Shown here: positions 18,701 to 24,648 of the stretch, piece by piece | Layout of the letters: the number at the start of each line of letters is the position of its first letter | Numbering within the stretch: position 1 is the first letter of the stretch | Source: Planctomycetaceae bacterium | GTDB lineage: Bacteria; Planctomycetota; Planctomycetia; Pirellulales; PALSA-1355 | NCBI GenBank assembly: GCA_005773095.1 | Contig: SXHT01000234.1 | Span: forward strand, 1 to 30,152 | Direction: 5' to 3' | DNA: 30,152 nucleotides | Made by a program: the position numbers and the translations under genes | Notes under the pieces: model-generated | Database searches by the model: none | What the model was told of the DNA's origin: nothing | What the model saw: only the letters and a program-made list of their open reading frames with translations

Positions 18701-18775
18701 CCGGAGGGTCTTGAGAAACAGATCGATCCGAAATCGATGGCTGATCTGTTTGAGTTTCTCTTGAACGAAGGCTGA
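15764..18775 (+). CDS. Exported membrane-bound-dehydrogenase-type propeller with HEAT repeats and C-terminal cytochrome c domain
   Basis: The start at 15764 gives a signal peptide (MKIALAIAATLWLAGHCRA); an in-frame ATG at 15644 would hide it behind 40 residues. The product is 1003 residues. An N-terminal six-bladed propeller of the Pirellula/Verrucomicrobium-type dehydrogenase family (about 45-430) contains VAMAWDEQGRLFIVEMRGY, two Ca-binding-like loops (DEDDDGLYD, DADGDGVSE), QHGLGFDDWGRKFVCHNSDH and NGPDGAIYAADVYREVIEHP. HEAT-like helical repeats follow (about 460-850). The C-terminal heme domain has CSACH at Cys883, Cys886 and His887, then GNEIGPNLS and EVNPQYLSYSVVTKDGRVHGG, typical of the PVC-group CxxCH domain. 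It closes a run of five co-directional genes and plausibly receives or donates electrons outside the cytoplasmic membrane; the substrate is unknown. Confidence 0.92.
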   Translation: MKIALAIAATLWLAGHCRAVESPLDAADFSAELSRIQPVEPDLAAATMTVQPGFQFTLVAAEPLVASPVAMAWDEQGRLFIVEMRGYSEHRNEKLSRIRLLVDEDDDGLYDSATIYADGLLWPTAVACWNGGIFVGDAPEILYLKDADGDGVSEIRQRVFSGFSIGNVQGLLNSFVWGVDNRLHGAASSSGGEIRPVADLEGRPRAAEGAAVNVQGRDFSLDPLLLDFRAETGGAQHGLGFDDWGRKFVCHNSDHAIRCMAEDRYLARNPFYAAPRATMSIAADGGQAPIFRSSPVEPWRIVRSRLRAASADPRSLEGGGKPAGYFTSATGITPVRGDAFGPSLYGMLLVGDVGSNVIHRKRLNPLGVEQAAERVDQQSELVASSDIWFRPAQFANGPDGAIYAADVYREVIEHPDSLPTVIKKHLDLDSGRDRGRIWRLAPAGWTHRKTPNIAKASLEEKVKLLSHANAWHRESAARLLHEQNDSAAEQPLRALVRDPAAEPRARMHAAYLLDGMRRLGADDVLACLESREPMLRCHAVRLSERFLGSGGAPSPETTLIEAIRRAVEQEHDAVVRYQLAFTLGMLPDQARLAGLTSMLMRDGADRWIRMAAFTSLKTDACEVLGAIIAQSAAQQSAAPEGVLSGLVGQVGTKAAQEELTKLIALLDGMRNDRPGEALALLVELNHSLTARGRSLADTVPADSTKHLTDALIAWAREKALDTEASIDARALAIRGLSLGSFEGVAGPLVASLSSLQPREIALAALDALDAHAEEAVAVEILAAWPTLSPDVRRRAAEVLLGQKQRAVLLLNALETGRLSTSDFERSQLDALTRYPDVDLRERAARLLLTVNEPQRGEVVESYREMLGIRGDRAIGKTVFEKNCSACHRVDGVGNEIGPNLSTMKARGAEVLLVNVLDPNREVNPQYLSYSVVTKDGRVHGGLISAESAASLTLRTSDGREETILRDSIEHLQSSGKSLMPEGLEKQIDPKSMADLFEFLLNEG

Positions 18776-18794
18776 ACGCGTCTGCTTATGCTTG

Positions 18795-18919
18795 GGGCAA
18801 AGCGAGCGGGAGAGGTACATTTTCCCGGGGACCACGTTGCACGACCAGCCAGCAGGAGAACCCACCTCGCTGGAATTCGCCGGAAACAATCAGCCAGTCC
18901 CCGGACTGGGAACAGTTAC
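18795..18919 (-). repeat. MITE-like interspersed repeat, copy 5 (inverted, diverged)
   Basis: Recognisable blocks run in the same order as copy 3: GAGAGGTACATTTTCCCGGG, ACCACGTTGC, CACCTCGCTGGAATTCGCCG, CCAGTCCCCGGACTGGGAAC and a terminal CAGTTAC. It is more diverged than the other copies (GTACAT for GCACAT). The CAGTTAC end lies 22 bp before the metallophosphoesterase ATG, so this repeat occupies that gene's immediate 5' region. Confidence 0.75.
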
Positions 18920-18941
18920 ATGCTGACAAAGGGCACCTAAA

Positions 18942-19901
18942 ATGACACTCCATGCCACGCGTCGTGAGATGCTTAAGTGGACCGGCCTCGCGGCAGGCGC
19001 CACGCTTTTGCCCAGCGTTGTGATCGCGGACGAAGTGCCGCCGCGCAAACGCGTGTTGCGTTTGGCTCATCTTACCGACATGCACATTCAGCCCGAACTG
19101 GCCGCCGCCGAGGGCGTCACCGCGTGCCTGCATCTCCTGCAATCGCTTGCCGATGGGCCCGAGCTGATTCTCAGCGGCGGCGATACGATCATGGATTCCC
19201 TGGCAACGCCGACGGACCGCACCAAACTGCAGTGGGAGCTGTGGACGAGCACGCTCAAGAACAACTGCTCACTTCGCGTGGAAAGTTGTCTTGGCAACCA
19301 TGACATCTGGGGTTGGGACAAAAAGTTGAGCGGCACGACCGGTGACGAGCCCGAGTGGGGAAAGAAATGGGCTTGCGACGTGTTCGGCATTGAACGGACG
19401 TTTCGCAGTTTCGATCACGCCGGCTGGCACTTCATTGTGCTCGACAGCATGATGCCGCACGACGAGACGGTCTATACGGCCCGGCTCGACGACGCGCAGT
19501 GGGATTGGCTGCAGAACGATCTCGCCGCTACCCAACCTCAGGCCCCGGTGCTCGTGCTCTCCCACATTCCCATTCTTTCGGCCTGCGTGTTGGCCGGCTG
19601 GTCCGAAATAAAGCCTGGCGACATCACCGTGTCGCATCAGCTCATGCACACCGATGTGGCACGGCTACGAGATCTGTTTTGGAAACACCCGAATGTCAAG
19701 TTGTGCCTGAGCGGCCATCTGCATTTGCGCGAACGGGTCGAGTACAACGGCGTGACTTATCTTTGCAACGGCGCGGTGTCGGGCGGGTGGTGGAAGGGAG
19801 ATCATCAGCAGACGAAAGCCGGTTATGCCGTGATCGACCTTTTTGCGGACGGCACGTTTGAAGACCAGTACCTGCCGTACGGATGGCAGGTCAAAGTTTA
19901 G
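18942..19901 (+). CDS. Calcineurin-like metallophosphoesterase, Tat-like signal
   Basis: A 319-residue binuclear metallophosphoesterase. The N-terminus TRREMLKWTGLAAGATLLPS is a twin-arginine-like signal, suggesting folded export. The family's metal ligands are all visible: DMH at Asp46/His48, GGD with Asp81, GNHD at 118-121, His208 in LSHIP and GHLH at 258-261. The C-terminus contains YNGVTYLCNGAVSGGWW, as in exported planctomycete phosphodiesterases. The substrate (phosphomonoester, phosphodiester or cyclic nucleotide) cannot be told. The gene follows repeat copy 5 and converges on the ceramidase-like gene with 40 bp between their stops. Confidence 0.88.
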   Translation: MTLHATRREMLKWTGLAAGATLLPSVVIADEVPPRKRVLRLAHLTDMHIQPELAAAEGVTACLHLLQSLADGPELILSGGDTIMDSLATPTDRTKLQWELWTSTLKNNCSLRVESCLGNHDIWGWDKKLSGTTGDEPEWGKKWACDVFGIERTFRSFDHAGWHFIVLDSMMPHDETVYTARLDDAQWDWLQNDLAATQPQAPVLVLSHIPILSACVLAGWSEIKPGDITVSHQLMHTDVARLRDLFWKHPNVKLCLSGHLHLRERVEYNGVTYLCNGAVSGGWWKGDHQQTKAGYAVIDLFADGTFEDQYLPYGWQVKV

Positions 19902-19906
19902 GAATC

Positions 19907-19920
19907 GGGGCAATCGCCCC
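19907..19920. terminator. Small hairpin between convergent genes
   Basis: GGGGC-AATC-GCCCC forms a 5-bp GC stem in the 40-bp gap between the convergent stops at 19901 and 19942. No T-run follows on either strand, so a terminator role rests on position only. Confidence 0.25.
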
Positions 19921-19941
19921 CTGGCGATGGCCGCAAGTGGC

Positions 19942-21315
19942 TCATGGCGCCTTGGGAATCGTCGCGTGCACCGCGTCGATGATGGCCGCTTCGACGGTGG
20001 GCGCCCAGGGCGAGGGCAGGGAGTAATAGACCATCGCGTCTCGCCCTTCGTAGCCCCCTTCGGCCAAGACCCGACGCGAAGGAATATAGGCCATCACGTC
20101 GTTACTGTAGCCTGCCACCCAGGTGTGTCCATTTCCCAGTTCTTGTTTGATGCGCAGGGCGTAGTCGACGACGACTTCGCCCCCCAGGGCAACGAATGTG
20201 AGAGTATCTCCCAGCCGCCAGACCTGGACCGGGTAAGGATACGTCGCCGGCAGTAACTCGCCGGCGTTGAGCCGGTCCCGAAACAGCCTGGCTCGCGCGG
20301 CAACAAAACGATCCGAAGATTGAGCGTCTTTTTCGATCTCGTCGGGCGTCGGCCGTTGGGCCAGTTCCAGCGGAATCTGCGTCCAGCCGACTGCCAGGTC
20401 ACCGGTAAGGGGCTCCAGATTTTCTTTCAACGCGGTCTCAACCGCCGCGGCCAGATCACGGCCATATTGCCTGGCCAGCTCGACCTTGGAGCGTGGCAGC
20501 GGATTCTGATCGGCGCCGCAACCGGCGAAGAACAGCGCTGTCGAGTCCGGATGGCAAGCTTCGAGCTCGCTTTGCGCGAAACCGGGGTAATCGCTGGACC
20601 AGTCGAAACCATCCAGCACGGTGGCATGGCAAGCGTAGCCAAACAGCACGGCCTTCAGTTTTCCCGCGGCGTCGAGAACCTGAAGCACGCTCACCTCGTG
20701 GTCGAACGGCCCGACCAGCTCGCCGGCCTCGCGCAGGCGCGGAACGTCGGCCTCTTTGTTGTTGCGGCGATTGACGGCAAACGTGGCGGTCCCTTGGCCG
20801 AAGGAAATTTCGCACGGCGCAAGGGACTGGAGCGCCTGGCCGACAACCTCGACGATCGCTTTCGACAATTCGTCCGCGTAGCGGGCGATGCGCTGCTTTT
20901 GGACATCGTCGATCTGGTCGAAGTGCAGCGTGCGCAGATTGTAGCCCACGACCGGACCGCTGTGCGTGTGCGAGCAGCACAGCGCCACGTGCGAACGTGG
21001 CAGTTTGTACTTCGATTGTAATTCGGCGGTGATCGGTCCAGCCAGGTCGGGGCTGATGCCGACCAGATCCAAGGTCACGATCGCGACCCGCGTGCCGCGC
21101 TCGTCCTCGAGCACAAGCGCCTTGGCGTACAGGTCGTTCAAGAAGCCCGTCGCGGGATGATCTCGGCCGCCGTAGCCAGCCATCCATATCGGTTCCCGGG
21201 GCGTGATCTTTTGTTTGGCAGCGCCTGCCTTCCAGCCCTGGGCCGACGCCGATGGGTGCGCAAGGGCCAGAATCGTGACGACCAGAACCGCAAACCGTCG
21301 GACCAGCTGGACCAT
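19942..21315 (-). CDS. Neutral/alkaline non-lysosomal ceramidase-like protein
   Basis: The ATG at 21315 has a well-placed GAGGTG Shine-Dalgarno and opens a signal peptide (LVRRFAVLVVTILALAHPSASA). The 457-residue product matches the N-terminal domain of neutral ceramidases: GAAKQKITPREPIWMAGYGG, LDLVGIS, CCSHTHSGPVVG with His116 and His118 as candidate zinc ligands, and FGYACHATVLDGFDWSSDYPG with His230 as a third. At the place where characterised enzymes carry the catalytic-serine motif (GDVSPN type), this protein has GCGADQNP (265-272) with no serine. It is therefore probably one of the planctomycete ceramidase-like hydrolases with another or a changed activity. It is convergent with the metallophosphoesterase and is not in an obvious operon. 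Confidence 0.82.
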   Translation of the reverse strand: MVQLVRRFAVLVVTILALAHPSASAQGWKAGAAKQKITPREPIWMAGYGGRDHPATGFLNDLYAKALVLEDERGTRVAIVTLDLVGISPDLAGPITAELQSKYKLPRSHVALCCSHTHSGPVVGYNLRTLHFDQIDDVQKQRIARYADELSKAIVEVVGQALQSLAPCEISFGQGTATFAVNRRNNKEADVPRLREAGELVGPFDHEVSVLQVLDAAGKLKAVLFGYACHATVLDGFDWSSDYPGFAQSELEACHPDSTALFFAGCGADQNPLPRSKVELARQYGRDLAAAVETALKENLEPLTGDLAVGWTQIPLELAQRPTPDEIEKDAQSSDRFVAARARLFRDRLNAGELLPATYPYPVQVWRLGDTLTFVALGGEVVVDYALRIKQELGNGHTWVAGYSNDVMAYIPSRRVLAEGGYEGRDAMVYYSLPSPWAPTVEAAIIDAVHATIPKAP

Positions 21316-21544
21316 GAAGACACCTCACTTTTCTTGTTTCTTGGCCGTTGTGAAGCGGCGAACTCTTCGAAGTCGCTGAGAAAGTCGGGCAGGATTTGTT
21401 GCTCGTTGAAGCCGTCGATGCGGGCTTTGGCGATCAGCTTCGACCAATGGGCCAGCTCGGGCGCGCCGTGCGGGTGACACCTTGGCCTCAAGCTCACGAA
21501 AATTCCGTCTCATGGCATCAAACCCTCATCTCGAAGTGCTTCGC
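21316..21544 (-). other. Intergenic stretch with a possible short gene remnant
   Basis: Between yifB and the ceramidase-like gene, 229 bp carry on the minus strand an open, protein-like stretch (HWSKLIAKARIDGFNEQQIL, then FLSDFEEFAAS, about 21360-21465) without a convincing start or a family match. It may be a remnant or chance. The GAGGTG ribosome site of the downstream gene lies at its left end. Confidence 0.25.
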
Positions 21545-23083
21545 TCAGGTCCACAGCTTGCGATCCAACACCCGGTAGTTGATGGCTTCGTTGACGTGCA
21601 TGGCGGTGAGGTGTTCGGCGCCGTCGAGGTCGGCGATCGTGCGGGCGACGCGGAGTATCTTATCGTGGGCGCGGGCGGAGAGGCCAAGTTCGGTCATCGT
21701 GCTTTGCAAAATGTTTCTCGCCGCGTCGTCGATCTCGCAGTGCTGCCGGATTTGACGGTTCGTCAGCCGGCTGTTGGTTAGCGTGCGCGTGCCGGCCAGG
21801 CGCTTATGTTGGATTTCTCGGGCGCGAATCACCGCGTCGCGCATTTCGGCGCTGCTGGTGCCCGGGGCGCCGGTTGACAATTCCTTGAACGGCACCGCCG
21901 GGACTTCAATGTGAATGTCGATGCGATCAAGCAGCGGCCCGCTGATCTTGCTCATGTAACGCTCAATCTGGGGCACCGTACAATGACATTCGCGACGCGG
22001 ATCGTTGCGATAGCCGCAGGGGCACGGATTGAGCGCGGCGACAAGAATGAATCGGGCCGGAAACGTGGTGCTGGAAAGGGCTCGCGAAATCGTCACCGTT
22101 CCATCCTCCAGCGGCTGGCGTAAGACTTCCAGCGTGCGGCGGTTAAACTCCGGCAATTCATCGAGGAACAAGATGCCATTATGGGCCAGCGAGATTTCGC
22201 CGGGTGTGGGCGTGCTGCCTCCACCGACAAGTCCCGCGTCGCTGACGGTGTGGTGCGGAGAGCGAAAGGGCCGCGTCGCCAGCAGCGGTTGCCCCGGCTG
22301 CAGCAGGCCCATGGCACTGTAGATCCGCGTCGTTTCGATCGACTCGCCGGAGCTGAGCTGCGGCAGAATCGTCGGCAGCCGCTTGGCGAGCATTGTCTTA
22401 CCGCTGCCCGGCGGGCCAACCATCAGCAGGTTGTGTCCTCCGGCCGCGCTGATGGTGATGGCCCGCTTGGCCATTTCCTGGCCGCGCACGTCGGCGAAGT
22501 CGACGTCGTACTGGCTGTACTCGGCAAACCACTTGTCAATCTTGGTAGGGGTCGGTTCGAGTTCGATCTGGCCGGTAAAGAAGCCGACGGCCTGTGCCAG
22601 GCTATTGACGGCGATCACGTCAATCTCTTCGACGACGGCGGCTTCGGCGGCGCTTTGCTCCGGCACGACGAGCCCACGCAGGCCGTCCATCTTGGCGGTG
22701 GCGATAGCCATCGAAAGCGCGCCCTTGGTGGGCCGCGTCATGCCGTCGAGTGCCAATTCGCCAACCACGGCGAAGCTCTCGAACAGATCCGACGCAATCT
22801 GTCCGCTGGCCGCCAGCAACCCAAGCGTGATCGGCAGATCAAACGAGCCGGCGTTCTTGGGAAGCTCCGCCGGAGCAAGATTGATCACAACCCGATCTGC
22901 CGGACGCACGAAACCCGAGTTGACCAGCGCCCGTTCCACGCGATGGGTGCTTTCCTTGACGGCCGCCTCGGGTAGACCGACGAGCACCGTCTTGGGCAGC
23001 GCGCCTGGCGAGACATCGACTTCCACCTCCACCGGCACCGCATCGATGCCCAACAGAGAAAATGTATAGAGCTTGGCGAGCAT
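21545..23083 (-). CDS. yifB: YifB/ComM-family Mg-chelatase-like AAA+ ATPase
   Basis: The start at 23083 gives a 512-residue protein, the usual length, beginning MLAKLYTFSLLGIDAVPVEV as family members do; the frame is open further upstream, but that extension does not look like protein. The N-terminal Lon-protease-S5-like domain (about 1-170) includes GLPEAAVKES and INLAPAELPKNAGSFDLPI. The AAA+ core has Walker A GPPGSGKT (223-230), Walker B ILFLDELPEF (304-313) and the cysteine-bearing ALNPCPCGYRNDP...CHC segment (350-368). The C-terminal Mg-chelatase domain ends NYRVLDRKLW. The homologue ComM is a helicase for branch migration during natural transformation; that role here is inferred from family. 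Confidence 0.93.
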   Translation of the reverse strand: MLAKLYTFSLLGIDAVPVEVEVDVSPGALPKTVLVGLPEAAVKESTHRVERALVNSGFVRPADRVVINLAPAELPKNAGSFDLPITLGLLAASGQIASDLFESFAVVGELALDGMTRPTKGALSMAIATAKMDGLRGLVVPEQSAAEAAVVEEIDVIAVNSLAQAVGFFTGQIELEPTPTKIDKWFAEYSQYDVDFADVRGQEMAKRAITISAAGGHNLLMVGPPGSGKTMLAKRLPTILPQLSSGESIETTRIYSAMGLLQPGQPLLATRPFRSPHHTVSDAGLVGGGSTPTPGEISLAHNGILFLDELPEFNRRTLEVLRQPLEDGTVTISRALSSTTFPARFILVAALNPCPCGYRNDPRRECHCTVPQIERYMSKISGPLLDRIDIHIEVPAVPFKELSTGAPGTSSAEMRDAVIRAREIQHKRLAGTRTLTNSRLTNRQIRQHCEIDDAARNILQSTMTELGLSARAHDKILRVARTIADLDGAEHLTAMHVNEAINYRVLDRKLWT

Positions 23084-23443
23084 GGCGAAGATTCGGAGGG
23101 CGGACCGGCAACGTAATGGGGGTGAAAGGCTACGCCATTGTGGGAGCGATCCGCCAGGTGTGCAAGCGAATGTGCGTTTGGGAGGCTGGGCCGGCGTCAC
23201 TCGGTCACAATACAGCCGAGCGCATCGAGATCTTGCCCGCTGAAGGTTCGCCCGCGGCCACGGCAAGCGCATCGCCGTCCGGACCGCTGCCAAATCGAAA
23301 GGCGGAGGGTCCCAGCGCATGGCCAAAAGTTTTCGAGGCAATTGACAAGGGGCGGCGCCAAGCTAACGTGGTAATCATCGTGAGACTGGATCGGTTCCGG
23401 GCTCAAGCCCAATCGGAAATATCGGCTAAGAAAGGATCACGCG
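23084..23443. other. Divergent intergenic region
   Basis: About 360 bp lie between the divergent yifB and the 35-residue gene, so promoters for both should be here. No clear -35/-10 pair was found by eye. Open frames in it give Arg-rich, low-complexity products and are not accepted as genes. Confidence 0.4.
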
Positions 23444-23551
23444 ATGGGAGACAAAGGCGGCAAGAAAGACAAGGACAAAAGCAAGAAACAAAAGGTGATG
23501 AAACAGGAACAAGCGATGAAAGGAAAGCCGGATAAGAACCGGCCTAAGTGA
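23444..23551 (+). CDS. 35-residue lysine-rich microprotein
   Basis: ATG at 23444 to TGA at 23551 encodes 35 residues beginning MGDKGGKKDKDKSKKQK and ending KPDKNRPK. It contains 15 lysines and is probably disordered and very basic. An AAAGGA ribosome site lies about eight bases upstream. I recall similar short MGDKGGKKDK-type proteins annotated as conserved hypotheticals in planctomycetes and other bacteria, which argues that it is a real gene rather than chance; no function is known. A nucleic-acid-binding role is possible on charge alone. It lies 66 bp upstream of nadC on the same strand, with a fragment of the interspersed repeat between them. Confidence 0.65.
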   Translation: MGDKGGKKDKDKSKKQKVMKQEQAMKGKPDKNRPK

Positions 23552-23574
23552 GTTGGGTTGGCGGTCGGCTGGCG

Positions 23575-23600
23575 GCCAGTCCCCGGCCCGTGAACGGCTG
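23575..23600. repeat. Terminal fragment of the MITE-like repeat
   Basis: CCAGTCCCCGGCCCGTGAAC followed by GGCTG matches the outer end of copy 3 (CCAGTCCCCGGCTCGTGGAC) and part of copy 5. No other part of the element is seen. It lies 17 bp before the nadC ATG. Confidence 0.45.
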
Positions 23601-23616
23601 CGCCCGGGCATAGGGT

Positions 23617-24543
23617 ATGCGAGACTTTCAACAGCTTGAATGGAATGAGACGCTGGCCGATGATTGCCGGCAGCTAGCGCGGCTGGCGGTGCGCGAGGAC
23701 TTGGATCGAGGGCAGGATTGGACGACGGTTGCACTGGTGCCGACGGACACGCAGGCGACGGCGCACCTCGTCGCGCGCGGGCCGGGAATTGTTGCCGGGT
23801 TGCGGGCGGCGGAGATAGTCATCGAGCAAATGGATTCTCGCCTGAAGGTTACGGCCCACGTCCGCGAGGGAGCCGTCGTACAGCACAATTCGCGCGTCGC
23901 CACGCTTGTTGGGCCGGCTCGCAGCATCCTCACGGCGGAGCGGCCGATCTTAAATTTCATCGGTCTGCTTTCGGGCGTGGCCACGCTCACGCACAAGTAT
24001 GTTGAAGCCGTGGCCGGCACCCAGGCCCGCATTTACGACACGCGAAAGACGATTCCGGGATGGCGGCGGCTGCAGAAGTATGCCGTGCGCTGCGGCGGTG
24101 GACACAATCATCGCACGGGGTTATTCGACGCGGTGCTCATCAAAGACAATCACCTGGCGTTTGGGGCGCAGCAGCAGGGCCGGTCGCATTATTCACCGGG
24201 GCAAGCCGTGGACCGGGCCCGTCAATTTCTGGCGGACCTGCCTGCAAACGTTTCCGTTCGCGAGGCGGTCGTGGAGGTGGAAGTTGAATCGCTGGATCAA
24301 TTGCGGGACGTCCTGACAAGATCGCCTGACCTTGTGCTGCTCGATAATCGGACCCTCGAGCAGCTCTGTGCCTGTGTTGCCCTGCGCGACGAGGTCGCTC
24401 CGCGCGTGGAACTGGAAGCGTCCGGCGGCGTCAACTTATTGACCGTTCGTGCGATTGCCGAGACGGGTGTGAATCGCATCAGCGTGGGCGCCCTGACCCA
24501 TTCCGCAACCTGGTTCGATGTGGGGCTCGATTGGAACGTGTAG
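23617..24543 (+). CDS. nadC: Nicotinate-nucleotide pyrophosphorylase (carboxylating)
   Basis: The 308-residue enzyme converts quinolinate and PRPP to nicotinate mononucleotide, CO2 and diphosphate in de novo NAD synthesis. Signatures are in order: REDLDRGQDWTT near the N-terminus, AERPILNFIGLLSGVATLT (108-126), DTRKTIPGWR (141-150, phosphate and quinolinate contacts), KYAVRCGGGHNHRTGLFD (154-171), LIKDNHL (174-180), and EASGGVNLLTVRAIAETGVNRISVGALTHS near the C-terminus closing the barrel. Length is normal (about 280-310). It is followed after 105 bp by nadE on the same strand. Confidence 0.95.
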   Translation: MRDFQQLEWNETLADDCRQLARLAVREDLDRGQDWTTVALVPTDTQATAHLVARGPGIVAGLRAAEIVIEQMDSRLKVTAHVREGAVVQHNSRVATLVGPARSILTAERPILNFIGLLSGVATLTHKYVEAVAGTQARIYDTRKTIPGWRRLQKYAVRCGGGHNHRTGLFDAVLIKDNHLAFGAQQQGRSHYSPGQAVDRARQFLADLPANVSVREAVVEVEVESLDQLRDVLTRSPDLVLLDNRTLEQLCACVALRDEVAPRVELEASGGVNLLTVRAIAETGVNRISVGALTHSATWFDVGLDWNV

Positions 24544-24648
24544 AATAGATACACTGCCCCCTCACGCCCGGCCTCGCCTTCCGCCACGTCGGAGAAGCAG
24601 CCCGTGGCGGAACGAGGGAAGAATGCGGATGGCGAAGGATTGGGTTCC

